DNA of 64,000 nucleotides from Venatoribacter cucullus (GCF_016132445.1 NZ_CP046056.1:806001-870000), one strand, 5' to 3'; shown: positions 46,330-55,877, numbered from the stretch's first letter. Notes: generated by a model from the letters alone, not told the origin. Translations and numbers: made by a program.

Positions 46330-47313
46330 ATGTCTAATAATCCTAAAATATCTGTAATTATCCCCGTTTATGGGGTTGAAAAGTACATAGCAAAGTGTAT
46401 CGAAAGCATTAAAAATCAAAACTTTACTAATTTTGAAGCGATTTTAATTAATGACGGCACTAAAGATAATTCTGTAGCAGTTGCAGAAGATGCGATTGCT
46501 GGCGATGAACGCTTTATCATATTACATAAAGAAAATGGCGGCCAAGGTTCTGCTCGTAACCTGGGTTTAGACAATGCACGTGGTGATTATATTGCTTTTA
46601 TAGATAGTGATGATTGGGTAGAACCACGTTACTTACAAGCTATGTATGAAAAGATAACTGAAGAAGATGCAGATATTTGTACTTGTGATGTTAGGCTTTT
46701 GAGTCCTGAAGGTTCTTTAGAGAAGGAATTCGTTAGTTTGGTTGATAAATATAAAGAAACAAATGATATTTTAAACTCGGGCTTTTTTATATCTAACTGG
46801 TTTTGGGATAAGTTATATAGAAAAAATGTTTTTTCTCATCATAGATTTGATTTAAATGTAAGAACCTTTGAAGATGCTCATCTTTTGTTCCGTGTTGTAT
46901 ATGGAAATAAATTAACCAGTGTGCATGAGTATTTGTATAACTATATTCAGCACCAAGGCTCAACCAGTCATGATTTAAAGCCAAGCTATTTACAAGATAG
47001 AGTGGCTGTTAAAAACAAACAATTAGAATTTGCAAAAGAACATGGTGTTGATGATGCTAAATATCTTCTTCATGTGTATTTAAAAACCTTTATTTATTTC
47101 TGTATTAAAACATTTTCACGCTATTCCAAAAACTATTCAGAAGATATTAAAAAACTTAAAGTTGAAATAGACGCTGATAAATTTACTTTTAAAAATATTT
47201 TTTTCATGATTAAAAAAGAAAAGAAGGCAGGTTTATCTTTACTGCTTTTTAAAATATCCCCCCAAGCTTTTAGGCTGTTTGCCCGCTTTTGGTTTAGAAA
47301 CCACGCTGCTTAG
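46330..47313 (+). CDS. GT2 glycosyltransferase
   Basis: 327 residues. 'ISVIIPVYGVEKYIAKCIES', 'AILINDGTKDNS', 'GQGSARNLGLDNARGDY' and 'FIDSDDW' (DxD) define a GT-A family 2 enzyme. It would add one sugar of the block 2 repeat unit in the cytoplasm. The donor and linkage cannot be told. Very AT-rich, as are its neighbours. Confidence 0.9.
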   Translation: MSNNPKISVIIPVYGVEKYIAKCIESIKNQNFTNFEAILINDGTKDNSVAVAEDAIAGDERFIILHKENGGQGSARNLGLDNARGDYIAFIDSDDWVEPRYLQAMYEKITEEDADICTCDVRLLSPEGSLEKEFVSLVDKYKETNDILNSGFFISNWFWDKLYRKNVFSHHRFDLNVRTFEDAHLLFRVVYGNKLTSVHEYLYNYIQHQGSTSHDLKPSYLQDRVAVKNKQLEFAKEHGVDDAKYLLHVYLKTFIYFCIKTFSRYSKNYSEDIKKLKVEIDADKFTFKNIFFMIKKEKKAGLSLLLFKISPQAFRLFARFWFRNHAA

Positions 47314-47392
47314 ATATATTATTAAAATGAAGCTCATCTCCTATTAGATCAACTCAGGCAACAGCCCTAAAGAAATACACACGGATGATGGT

Positions 47393-47626
47393 ATGGTGTT
47401 AATCGTTGGTTATTACAACCATAAAAACCAGCATGCAAAAGGCGAAAAAGCCTTAGGCGCACACTGGGGGGATTATCCGCAATCAAGAGGTGTGCTAAGC
47501 CCTTGTGTTATACCTGCTTCTACTAGAAGCGCTATTTTATCGGGCTTGTTACACCAAGCGGTATTGAGCAAAAAGCAGGTGCAAATAATGCGCATCACTG
47601 AAGCTTTAGCATTTTTTAACACCTAG
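47393..47626 (+). CDS. Short ORF, probable gene remnant
   Basis: 77 residues, no domain recognised; 'SPCVIPASTRSAILSGLLHQ' looks like a genuine protein tail and the frame lacks a good ribosome site, so it may be the C-terminal remnant of a larger gene. It precedes the truncated ATPase gene by 8 bases. Confidence 0.4.
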   Translation: MVLIVGYYNHKNQHAKGEKALGAHWGDYPQSRGVLSPCVIPASTRSAILSGLLHQAVLSKKQVQIMRITEALAFFNT

Positions 47627-47634
47627 AAAACATA

Positions 47635-48210
47635 ATGATTAATCTTTCTATAAACCTTCAAAACTGCTACGGAATCCCCAGTCTAGATTACGAGTTTAAA
47701 TTCGCTAACCAAAACCACAAAGGAAGGCGTATTGAACAAGCCTATGCCATTTATGCCCCTAACGGTTTAATGAAAACCTCTTTTGCTAAAACTTTTACCG
47801 ATTTGGCAGGTGGAAAGCAGCCTAAAGAAGAACGCTTTAACCGAACATCAAGTGCAGTGGTGTTGTGGGATGGTGCTGCAATTCAACCAGATCAGATTTA
47901 TGTTTTAGATTCCGAGGTGGATATATCTACTCGTACAGAGGCAATGACTAGTTTACTGGTTAACCAAGCCCAAAAAGCTGAGTACGACAAATTAGTAAAG
48001 GAGCTTAATGCACTGCAAGATAAGTTAAAAACTGAATTGCAAAAAGCATCAGGCGTTAAAAAAAACGATGTGGCATCTACTTTATGTAAAGATATGAACA
48101 CAGGCCGAGATTTTATTGCCGCTGTGCAGGCTGCGTTAAAAATAGAGTTAGACAATGACTGTGCGGCATTTAAATACCAAGATATTTTTGAACCAGACGC
48201 AAGCGGGTGA
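47635..48210 (+). pseudogene. Truncated AAA/SMC-type ATPase
   Basis: 191 residues retained. 'AIYAPNGLMKTSFAKTF' is a Walker A-like P-loop (GxxxxKTS) after a RecF/SMC-type start 'INLSINLQNCYGIPSL', and a coiled-coil follows ('KLVKELNALQDKLKTELQKA'). Walker B and the signature motif are missing. The frame ends where homology to an ISAs1 transposase tail begins. Full-length relatives are typically 600 or more residues and occur in defence loci; the role here is inferred and the gene is presumed dead. Confidence 0.75.
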
Positions 48211-48355
48211 AAACTTCGCTGTGTTACGTCATATTGCATTGAATCTGCTTAACGCAGACACGAGTTTTAAAGCGGGCATTAAGCGAAAACAAAAACGGGC
48301 AGGACGAAATAACGATTACCTATTGCGAGTCCTTGCAGGGCAAGGGGTTTCGTAA
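48200..48355 (+). mobile_element. ISAs1-family transposase C-terminal remnant
   Basis: Frame reading 'ENFAVLRHIALNLLNADTSF' and 'GIKRKQKRAGRNNDYLLRVL' matches the C-terminus of ISAs1-family transposases ('ENFSxxRHxALNLL...AGWDxxYLLxVL'). Only about 50 residues survive. It abuts the truncated ATPase, so insertion plus deletion removed the rest of both. Confidence 0.8.
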
Positions 48356-48547
48356 TCTTGCCCTGCCTATATTACCTAAAAATATTCACAGCTTTTTTCA
48401 GGAAAGGTTACGATGAAAATTTTATGCTAATCGAATTCTAGCGACATTTAAAGCTTGAAAAATTTTATAATTGATTGAATTTCATTTATTATGTGACTAG
48501 CCTTTACAATCAATAGCTAGTCTAATATTACCGGGAGCAGGTTTTAA

Positions 48548-49816
48548 ATGAGTTTAACCTCCATGGAAGTCTCTACTTTTGCTCGGCATATGATTTGCCC
48601 TGAGCGTGTTCGAAATAAAAGCAGCGCTAACTTGAGTTCTCTTGGTTTGCAGGACTATGAAAGTTACCCCTATAAACACTTAAGTAATCATTACTCAGCC
48701 GATAGTTTGCCAACTACTGATACCCTCATAGAGAAAATTAAAGATACTTTAAAAGTTGTTATAGAATCAGGTAAAAAGCCACTTCTTCTTCTGAGCGATG
48801 GCAAAGACTCGATGAGTTTGGCTATTGCATTCCAGGAGCTAGGCGTATCAGTCACTACGCTTACATTTCTTAGAAAAGATGATTTGGAGTTGCGTGAATA
48901 TATAAAAATATCAGCTGAAGAAATGGGGCATACTCCATTTTTCTTAGATGTTAACGATATACTTAGTACTTTTGATGAAAACTACTTTGTTAATGCTTCT
49001 AAACATCTTACTTATCCTGTAATGGATCAAGCGTTACTATTCTTTGTTTTTGGAATAAAAAAATTTTTTGAAGACCATTCAAAAAGAGCATCCGAATATG
49101 TGATTATTGATGGCATGGGAAACGATGAGACCTTTGGTCATTTGCCAACTGCACAACAACTAAAATCATTTAAGCTTTCCAAGGCAAAGCTTTGGAGATT
49201 AATACCACATTCGTACGGAAGCTTTAGATGGTACATAAGATCCCCTTTTGAATCGCATGGTGGTCTTTCAGCCCTTTCTTATTTTTTTCCAATTCCAAAA
49301 GCATACGATTTAAACAAATACTTCTCGTTCTTTAATGCATCATTGCTACCCCTAAAATTTGTTGATTTTAGAGCCTTCTCCAGAGGGCAGTATAATGATC
49401 GTCAATGCATGATGGGAAAAACTATGGTTGCCGCACGTGCCGCGGGGTCAGATGTATATTTTCCATGGGCTACTGAAAACTTAAGTCATTATGTGTTCAA
49501 CTTACCAATAGTTAGTAAGTTTTGCTTCGAATCTTTAACAAACAAAATTTTGCTTCGTGACTTATTAAAAGAAAAAATAAACTGGGAGCAGAAAAAAAGA
49601 GGAGTGGATTTGTATTTTGATATTAATCCAGTGGACTTTAGTAACGGGGTAATTTCAAAAATCATCCCTGCTAAATTTGTACTCGCTATTGATAAGAAGC
49701 TAGCCCCAAGAGCCGTTAAACAACGCGCATACTTAGAGCTTTTGAATCTAATTGCATATTGTAAGTCCCGCGATTGGAATGAGAATATAATGAATGAAAT
49801 TCTCTACGGAAATTAA
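48548..49816 (+). CDS. Asparagine-synthase-like ATP pyrophosphatase
   Basis: 422 residues. 'LLLLSDGKDSMSLAIAF' is the PP-loop (SGGxDS type) of the adenine-nucleotide alpha hydrolase superfamily, and 'IIDGMGNDETFGH' and 'GKTMVAARAAGSDVYFPWA' (near 300) resemble the synthetase domain of asparagine synthase. There is no N-terminal glutamine amidotransferase domain. In polysaccharide clusters such proteins (for example WbpG-like) amidate or otherwise modify a sugar acid. Here uronic acids made by Ugd are plausible substrates; this is inference. Confidence 0.7.
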   Translation: MSLTSMEVSTFARHMICPERVRNKSSANLSSLGLQDYESYPYKHLSNHYSADSLPTTDTLIEKIKDTLKVVIESGKKPLLLLSDGKDSMSLAIAFQELGVSVTTLTFLRKDDLELREYIKISAEEMGHTPFFLDVNDILSTFDENYFVNASKHLTYPVMDQALLFFVFGIKKFFEDHSKRASEYVIIDGMGNDETFGHLPTAQQLKSFKLSKAKLWRLIPHSYGSFRWYIRSPFESHGGLSALSYFFPIPKAYDLNKYFSFFNASLLPLKFVDFRAFSRGQYNDRQCMMGKTMVAARAAGSDVYFPWATENLSHYVFNLPIVSKFCFESLTNKILLRDLLKEKINWEQKKRGVDLYFDINPVDFSNGVISKIIPAKFVLAIDKKLAPRAVKQRAYLELLNLIAYCKSRDWNENIMNEILYGN

Positions 49817-49833
49817 AAAAGGCGGCTAGCAAC

Positions 49834-50619
49834 TTGAATCTAATCAGTATTTCTATAATAACTCCTTCCTATAACTCTTCCTTACTTATTTCTAACACTA
49901 TTAAATCTGTGTTAGCTCAAACAGTAACAGATTGGGAAATGATCATTGTCGACGATTGTTCCTCTGATAACTCCGTTGATGTGATTCAGTCTTTTGTAGA
50001 TCAAGATCCGCGAATTAAGCTGATTCAACTGGCTGAGAACTCAGGCGCTGCTGTTGCCCGCAATACTGCAATCGAAGCTGCGAAAGGCCGTTATATAGCT
50101 TTCTTAGACAGTGATGATACTTGGTTGCCTAATAAGCTTGAAAAGCAAGTTGCGTTTATGCAAGAAAATAATTACCCATTTACTTACGCTGCTTATGACA
50201 AGGTGAATGAATCTGACGAGGTATTTGGTAATGTTGGTGTGCCAAGTAAAGTAGCTTACTCAGATTTACTTAAATCCTGCTCGATAGGCTGTTTAACTGC
50301 TATTTACGATACTGAGTATTTTGGCAAAGTTTATATGCCGCTAATAAGAAAGCGTCAGGATTTAGGACTGTGGTTAAAACTACTTAAGAAAACTAAGTAT
50401 GCCTATGGTCTTAATGAGACATTAGGTTTGTATAAAGTACGTTCAGATTCAATTTCAGCGAATAAAAAAAGTGCTGCTTTGTTTACTTGGCGCTTATACC
50501 GTGAAGTTGAGCAAATAAACTTGCTTAAATCAATTTATTATTTCTCACACTATGCTGTTCGCGGCTTGTTACGTACAAAATATCCAGGCGTTGCTAGAGC
50601 CTTAGGCATTTTGAAGTGA
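49834..50619 (+). CDS. GT2 glycosyltransferase
   Basis: 261 residues, TTG start behind AAGGCGG. 'ISIITPSYNSSLLISNTIKS', 'IIVDDCSSDNSVDV', 'NSGAAVARNTAIEAAKGRYI' and 'FLDSDDTW' are GT2 motifs. It adds one sugar of the block 2 repeat unit. Short compared with most GT2 enzymes but complete in the GT-A core. Between the Asn-synthase-like gene and the second ugd. Confidence 0.88.
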   Translation: MNLISISIITPSYNSSLLISNTIKSVLAQTVTDWEMIIVDDCSSDNSVDVIQSFVDQDPRIKLIQLAENSGAAVARNTAIEAAKGRYIAFLDSDDTWLPNKLEKQVAFMQENNYPFTYAAYDKVNESDEVFGNVGVPSKVAYSDLLKSCSIGCLTAIYDTEYFGKVYMPLIRKRQDLGLWLKLLKKTKYAYGLNETLGLYKVRSDSISANKKSAALFTWRLYREVEQINLLKSIYYFSHYAVRGLLRTKYPGVARALGILK

Positions 50620-50658
50620 TTATATTGTGTATACCAAAGTTAATTTAAGGAAGTTGAT

Positions 50659-51825
50659 ATGAAAATCGCTATTGCCGGTACTGGTTATGTGGGGCTATCT
50701 AATGCTGTTTTATTAGCTCAGCACAATGAGGTGATAGCAGTAGATATCATTGCTGAAAAAGTTCAACAGCTTAATGCTGGCCAGTCACCGATTGAAGACA
50801 AAGAAATCCAAGCTTTTTTAATTGAAGGCAATCTTAATTTTACTGCTACGCTCGATGGCGCTACTGCTTATGCAGACGCTGATTTTGTAATTATTGCTAC
50901 ACCTACCGATTACGATCCAAAAACTAATTACTTCAATACCAGCAGTGTCGAGACTGTAATTCAGGCAGTGCTAGCGGTTAATCCTAATGCTGTGATGGTG
51001 ATCAAGTCTACAGTTCCCGTGGGTTACACTGAAGAAGCTAAACAGCGATTTAATACGCAGAATCTACTTTTCTCGCCTGAGTTTTTACGTGAAGGCAAGG
51101 CACTATACGACAACCTGCATCCATCACGTATTATTGTTGGTGAACGCTCAGCAAGAGCAGAGCAATTTGCTCAGCTATTACTACAAGGTGCAATTAAGAA
51201 AGATGTACCGCTGTTATTCACGGAAAGCACCGAAGCCGAAGCGATAAAATTGTTTTCTAATACCTATCTAGCTATGCGCGTGGCCTACTTTAACGAGTTG
51301 GACAGCTACGCCGAAGCTTATGGTTTAGACAGTCGACAAATTATTGAAGGCGTAGGACTCGACCCACGTATTGGCAATCATTACAACAATCCGTCTTTTG
51401 GTTATGGTGGTTACTGCCTCCCTAAAGACACCAAGCAGCTTTTGGCTAACTACGAACAGGTGCCTAATAATATTATTCGCGCAATTGTAGATGCCAACCG
51501 TACTCGTAAAGACTTTATTGCCGATGCGGTATTAAAGCGCAAGCCTAAAGTTGTTGGTGTGTATCGCTTAGTTATGAAAACCGGCTCTGATAACTTTCGA
51601 GCCAGCGCCATGCAAGGTGTGATGAAGCGCATTAAAGCGAAAGGCATTGAAGTGATTGTGTATGAGCCCGTACTCGATGAAGCGTACTTTTTTGGCTCAA
51701 GAGTGATTCGAGATTTATCCGCGTTTAAGCTAGAAGCTGATGTAATTATCTCAAATCGCTTGTCTATTGAGTTGGAAGATGTGGTGGATAAGGTTTATAC
51801 CCGTGACTTGTTTGGTAGCGACTAA
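50659..51825 (+). CDS. ugd: UDP-glucose 6-dehydrogenase, copy 2
   Basis: 388 residues, ATG behind AAGG. '[20 protein letters not shown]', '[19 protein letters not shown]' and catalytic '[14 protein letters not shown]' are intact. Closely similar to copy 1 over the first 360 residues but coded with AT-richer codons, so it came with the acquired block rather than by recent local duplication. Both copies lie in the same direction about 11 kb apart and flank the Wzx/Wzy genes. Confidence 0.94.
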   Translation: MKIAIAGTGYVGLSNAVLLAQHNEVIAVDIIAEKVQQLNAGQSPIEDKEIQAFLIEGNLNFTATLDGATAYADADFVIIATPTDYDPKTNYFNTSSVETVIQAVLAVNPNAVMVIKSTVPVGYTEEAKQRFNTQNLLFSPEFLREGKALYDNLHPSRIIVGERSARAEQFAQLLLQGAIKKDVPLLFTESTEAEAIKLFSNTYLAMRVAYFNELDSYAEAYGLDSRQIIEGVGLDPRIGNHYNNPSFGYGGYCLPKDTKQLLANYEQVPNNIIRAIVDANRTRKDFIADAVLKRKPKVVGVYRLVMKTGSDNFRASAMQGVMKRIKAKGIEVIVYEPVLDEAYFFGSRVIRDLSAFKLEADVIISNRLSIELEDVVDKVYTRDLFGSD

Positions 51826-51836
51826 GGAAGGCTGTT

Positions 51837-51998
51837 TTGATTGGTACATGGACTAACGCTTTCTATTCAATTGCCCCCGATGCTTTTATACCCGCACAAC
51901 GAGTCAGCTTCGGCACTTCTGGCCATCGCGGTTCTTCTTTAACCCAACCTATACAGCACGCTGATGCCTGTCTTTTTAAGGGAGGTATTGGATTATGA
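51837..51998 (+). pseudogene. Phosphoglucomutase N-terminal fragment
   Basis: Frame of 53 codons reading 'PAQRVSFGTSGHRGSSL', the start signature of alpha-phosphoglucomutase (Pgm), cut off soon after. It begins 11 bases after ugd copy 2 and is interrupted by IS66-like sequence. The mutase domain is missing. Confidence 0.75.
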
Positions 51999-52125
51999 AA
52001 TCAAAAGAGCGTCAGTAATTTTGGCGGCAGCACATTGAAACATGGCAGGCATCGGGTTTATCCGGAGCCGCTTTTTGTAAACAGTATGATCTGAACTATG
52101 CACAGTTTAATTATTGGCGACCAGC
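51995..52125 (+). mobile_element. IS66-family accessory ORF (TnpA) remnant
   Basis: Reads 'MKSKERQ', an in-frame TAA, then 'WRQHIETWQASGLSGAAFCK' and 'QYDLNYAQFNYWR', matching IS66 OrfA N-termini. Neither orfB nor transposase follows. 52126-52276 holds no recognisable gene. Confidence 0.7.
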
Positions 52126-52276
52126 CAAGCAGATGCCAGAGATCTACTTGTACCGTATCGGCTGGCCAATTCAACCAGCAATTAATGTCTATAAATGATG
52201 GCAGCTTTGATTTAACTCGTATTAGAGAGATAAACAAACTTGCAAACTACCCCATAGCTAACAAAGATATAGCTAA

Positions 52277-53432
52277 GGAGACTCTGAATAAGTCCTCAAA
52301 ATCAGCGATAATACGGCCATCGTCAACTGCATAGGATTCCGTGCTTTTATGGATCAGATCACTTTCTCCGAAGCCGAGTACCAGACCAAGAAGCGCAAGA
52401 CACGTCGCGAGATCTTTCTGGATCGGATGGACAACCTGATTCCGTGGAATCAGCTGGAGAAAAAGGTAGCCCGTTATTATCCCAAGGGTCAGAACGGACG
52501 GCCTCCTTATCCTTTGTCTGCCATGCTGCGAGTTCACTGCATGCAGTTGCTCTATAACCTCAGTGATCCCGCCATGGAAGACGCCCTGTACGAGATCGAA
52601 TCCATGCGCCAGTTTGCTGGACTGAAGCTGGATCGTCTGCCAGGCGAAACCACCATTCTTAAGTTCCGCCATTTTCTGGAGCAGCATGGCCTTGGCAAGG
52701 TACTGTTCAAAGAAGTGAATAAGCATCTTGAGAAAAACGGCCTGATGCTGCGTGAAGGCAGCATTGTCGGTGCCACCATCATTTCTGCACCGAGTTCCAC
52801 CAAGAACAAGACCGGCCAGCGTGATCCGGAAATGCATCAAACCAAGAAGGGCAATGAGTGGCGCTTCGGAATGAAGATGCACATCGGCGTCGATGACACG
52901 CTGGGCCTCATCCACAGTATTGATACCACCGCTGCCAACGTGCACGACATTGTGCCCACGGACAAGCTGCTGCATGGTGAAGAGCAACGGGTTTTCGGCG
53001 ATGCCGGCTACCTCGGTATTCAAAAGCGGTCTGAACATAAGCACCGCCAGAATGTATCGTGGTACATCGCTACGCGCCCTGGGGCACGAAAAACGCTGGA
53101 TGCTGAAAAGCTTAAAGCCGAGAAAATCAAAGCCAGCGTTCGTGCCAAGGTCGAGCATCCATTCCGGTACATAAAGCAGGTCTTTGGCTACAGCAAAGTT
53201 CGCTATCGCGGCTTGGCCAAGAACAACAACCGGTTGCATTTGCTGGCCGCGTTCAGCAACCTGCTTATTGGTGGAAAATACCTTCTGGCATAGGGCCAGT
53301 GCGCCTGTTTTCCGCCAAAATGGCGGGGAATGGGCAAAAAATATGCAAGCAACGGGAAAATAGCGTCTGAATTTCATATTTTTGCCGGTTTATGCCGATG
53401 CTGGTGAAAATTGGCAGTTATTCAGACCTTCC
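52277..53432 (+). mobile_element. IS5-family insertion sequence
   Basis: Imperfect terminal inverted repeats: left GGAGACTCTGAATAAGTC (52277-52294) and right, reverse-complemented, GGAAGGTCTGAATAACTG (53415-53432), 13 of 18 matching with a conserved TCTGAATAA core. One intact transposase lies between. No target-site duplication is seen (CTAA left, CTGG right), which points to a deletion or recombination after insertion. Confidence 0.85.
52349..53293 (+). CDS. IS5-family DDE transposase
   Basis: 314 residues, complete. N-terminal 'MDNLIPWNQLEKKVARYYPK' and 'GRPPYPLSAMLRVHCMQLLY' are the IS5 start pattern; 'GSIVGATIISAPSSTKNK' carries the first catalytic region, 'VFGDAGYLGIQKR' the second aspartate and 'VEHPFRYIKQVFGY' the glutamate region. 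The intact frame means the element may still move. Confidence 0.95.
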   Translation: MDQITFSEAEYQTKKRKTRREIFLDRMDNLIPWNQLEKKVARYYPKGQNGRPPYPLSAMLRVHCMQLLYNLSDPAMEDALYEIESMRQFAGLKLDRLPGETTILKFRHFLEQHGLGKVLFKEVNKHLEKNGLMLREGSIVGATIISAPSSTKNKTGQRDPEMHQTKKGNEWRFGMKMHIGVDDTLGLIHSIDTTAANVHDIVPTDKLLHGEEQRVFGDAGYLGIQKRSEHKHRQNVSWYIATRPGARKTLDAEKLKAEKIKASVRAKVEHPFRYIKQVFGYSKVRYRGLAKNNNRLHLLAAFSNLLIGGKYLLA

Positions 53433-53642
53433 CTGGATATGGTAAATGCCTTTGAATCGGCCAGTGGTGTAACAGTGCCTTACAAGTTGGTTGACCGCCG
53501 TGCGGGGGATATTGCGGTGTGTTATTCCAACCCGTCTAAGGCGTTTGCTGAGTTGGGCTGGCAGGCGCAGTTGGGGTTAGAACGGCTGATGGCCGATGCG
53601 TGGCGTTGGCAAAAAAATAATCCCAATGGTTACGGGAGTTAA
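53433..53642 (+). pseudogene. galE: UDP-glucose 4-epimerase C-terminal fragment
   Basis: Right after the IS the frame reads '[20 protein letters not shown]', '[20 protein letters not shown]' and '[13 protein letters not shown]', the C-terminus of GalE. The first about 270 residues are gone, so no epimerase is made from it. GC-rich codon use resembles the genes to the right. Confidence 0.88.
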
Positions 53643-53648
53643 CCAATT

Positions 53649-54605
53649 ATGAATACCGTTCTGCTGACAGGCTCTAGCGGCTTTGTTGGCTCTGCTTTAT
53701 TGGCTGAACTTAAAAAGTTACCTGAGTTTCATGTAGTTTCTGCGGTTCGTTCTGCTGTTTCGCCTGCTTCCGATGATGTTGTTGTGGTTGGCAATATTGA
53801 TGGCACTACGGATTATTCCTCGGCACTTAACGGTGTTGATGTAGTGGTTCACTCTGCTGCGCGTGCGCACATTATGCGTGATGAAGTAGCCGACCCACTG
53901 GCGGAATATCGTAAGGTAAACGTAGAAGGCACGCTGAACCTTGCTAAGCAGGCAATTGCAGCGGGGGTAAAGCGGTTTGTTTATATCAGTTCTATTAAGG
54001 TTAATGGCGAAAGCACAACCGGGTTGCCAGCCTTTATCGAGGCCGATGCAGCGAAACCGGAAGATCCTTACGGTGTTTCTAAGTACGAAGCCGAAGAAGG
54101 TTTGCGCTTACTGGCGCAGGAAACCGGTTTAGAGGTAGTTATTATTCGCCCGCCGCTGGTGTATGGGCCGGGTGTTAAAGCTAACTTTCTGAGTTTGCTT
54201 AAGTTATCAGCTACTGGGTTGCCTTTGCCTTTTGGAGCAGTGAATAACCACCGCAGTATGGTGTATGTGGGTAACCTGGTGAGTTTTATTATTCGCTGCA
54301 TTCAGCACCCTATGGCTGCTAACCAAACCTTTTTGGTGTCGGACGGTGAAGATGTTTCACTGCGTAACCTGGTTACTTATATTCGCTTGTGCCTGGGCTG
54401 TTCGCCGCGTTTGCTACCCGTGCCGGTAGGGTTGTTTAAGCTGGCCGGTGCGTTAACGGGTAAGCGGGGTGTGGTGGATCGTTTAGTGGGTGATTTACAG
54501 GTCGATTCCTCCAAGGCCCGTACGTTGCTGGAGTGGGTGCCGCCGTTTACGGTAAGCCAGGGTGTTGAAGCGACTGTGGCCGATTTTATGAATAAGGACA
54601 AATAA
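53649..54605 (+). CDS. NAD-dependent sugar epimerase/dehydratase
   Basis: 318 residues. 'VLLTGSSGFVGSALLAEL' Rossmann loop, 'HSAARAHIMRDEVADPLAEY' and catalytic 'YGVSKYEAEEGL' (YxxxK). Resembles the WbpV/WcaG-like epimerases that often sit before the initiating sugar transferase. It could supply a UDP-sugar in place of the broken galE, but the substrate is not certain. The sugar-transferase gene begins just after its stop. Confidence 0.85.
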   Translation: MNTVLLTGSSGFVGSALLAELKKLPEFHVVSAVRSAVSPASDDVVVVGNIDGTTDYSSALNGVDVVVHSAARAHIMRDEVADPLAEYRKVNVEGTLNLAKQAIAAGVKRFVYISSIKVNGESTTGLPAFIEADAAKPEDPYGVSKYEAEEGLRLLAQETGLEVVIIRPPLVYGPGVKANFLSLLKLSATGLPLPFGAVNNHRSMVYVGNLVSFIIRCIQHPMAANQTFLVSDGEDVSLRNLVTYIRLCLGCSPRLLPVPVGLFKLAGALTGKRGVVDRLVGDLQVDSSKARTLLEWVPPFTVSQGVEATVADFMNKDK

Positions 54606-54606
54606 C

Positions 54607-55155
54607 GTGTTACGCATTTTTGATTTTACCTTTGCCCTGTTGGGGCTGGTGTTTGGTTTTCCGGTGTTGTTGGTTATTTATGTGCTGGGGTTGTTTGATA
54701 CGGGGTCGCCGTTGTTTTGGCAGGAGCGGGTAGGGCGGAATAAAAAGCCGTTTACCTTGGTTAAGTTCCGCACCATGACGGTGGATACCGCGTCGGTGGC
54801 CAGCCATTTGGCCTCTACGGCGTCTATTACCCGTATGGGTGGTTTTTTGCGTAAAACCAAGCTGGATGAGCTGCCGCAGTTGTGGAATGTGCTGAAAGGT
54901 GAAATGAGTTTGGTTGGCCCGCGTCCGAATTTGTTTAACCAGGATGAGTTGATTGCCGAGCGTGATGCGCTGGGTGTGTATGCGGTTCGGCCGGGTATTA
55001 CCGGGTTGGCGCAGGTGAATGAGATTGATATGTCGATGCCGAAGCTGTTGGCGGAGACCGATGCGAAGATGATAGCCGAGATGTCGGTGGGGAATTATTT
55101 CCGCTTTATTTTGCAGACGGTTACCGGGAAAGGGGCGGGTGATAGGGTTCGGTGA
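54607..55155 (+). CDS. Small initiating phosphoglycosyl transferase
   Basis: 182 residues, GTG start. One N-terminal re-entrant/membrane helix, then 'SPLFWQERVGRNKKPFTLVK', 'KFRTMTVD' and 'LDELPQLWNVLKGEMSLVGP', 'RPGITGLAQVN', the PF02397 bacterial sugar transferase core in the short PglC-type form. It links the first sugar phosphate to undecaprenyl phosphate and so starts the block 2 repeat unit. Last polysaccharide gene before repeat island D. Confidence 0.9.
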   Translation: MLRIFDFTFALLGLVFGFPVLLVIYVLGLFDTGSPLFWQERVGRNKKPFTLVKFRTMTVDTASVASHLASTASITRMGGFLRKTKLDELPQLWNVLKGEMSLVGPRPNLFNQDELIAERDALGVYAVRPGITGLAQVNEIDMSMPKLLAETDAKMIAEMSVGNYFRFILQTVTGKGAGDRVR

Positions 55156-55877
55156 TGGGCCGCCGCTGTGCGGCTGGCCTATTGCGGCCTTCGGCCGCTG
55201 GTATTGCAAGGGGAGGTATCCCCTTGAGAACCCCTCTGGCCCGCGTTTCAGCTTAACCTTGCTGAAAACAGCCGCCAACGGCCACGGATCGTAAGGCGCG
55301 TCGTGCGCCACGATCCTCGCCCGGTCCGTCCGGGCGGGCCTACCGGCTGTTTTAAGCTACGGGCTGAAACGAATGGGCCGGGAAAACAGTAGCGGCTGCG
55401 CCGGCTGTGTAGGAGTGACATTTTTGTCACGATTCGGGCCGGTAGGGCCGTTTATATTGGCCCGCCGTTGGCGGGCATCGCGGCAGGAATGCCGCTCGTA
55501 CGGTTTTATCGCGGCAGGAATGCCGCTCGTACAGCGGGTAGGTTAAGCGTTAAGGGTTGGGCGTTCTGCGTGCTCGGGTTGTAGGAGTGACATTTTTGTC
55601 ACGATTCGGGCGGCAGGGCCGTTTATATTGGCCCGCCGTTGGCGGGCATCGCGGCAGAAATGCCGCTCGTACATTGCTCGCGGAACCTTTAACGCCGAAC
55701 TTTGAACGGCTAATCGATTGGGCCGGGAAAACAGTAGCGGCTGCGCCGGCTGTGTAGGAGTGACATTTTTGTCACGATTCGGGCCGGTAGGGCCGTTTAT
55801 ATTGGCCCGCCGTTGGCGGGCATCGCGGCAGAAATGCCGCTCGTACATTTTCATCGTGGCAGGAATGCCGTTTTTTT
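55156..55877. repeat. Palindromic mosaic-repeat island D (inverted composite unit)
   Basis: No gene. 55190-55440 is an inverted relative of the composite unit in islands A and B, with the three-way-junction module at 55265-55353 in a third stem version. Three TGTAGGAGTGACATTTTTG palindromes (about 55409, 55580, 55754) alternate with GGCAGAAATGCC/GGCAGGAATGCC palindromes and TTGGCCCGCCGTTGGCGGGC hairpins, making an almost tandem ladder of about 170-bp period. Confidence 0.85.

Noticed and set aside
52098-52334. 78-codon frame before the IS5 transposase
   Set aside because: It crosses from IS66 remnant through unassigned DNA into the IS terminal repeat, so it is a composite of unrelated sequence.
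52247-53377. 376-codon open frame antisense to the IS5 transposase
   Set aside because: The plus-strand frame is a clear transposase with matching terminal repeats; the antisense frame has no recognisable domain.
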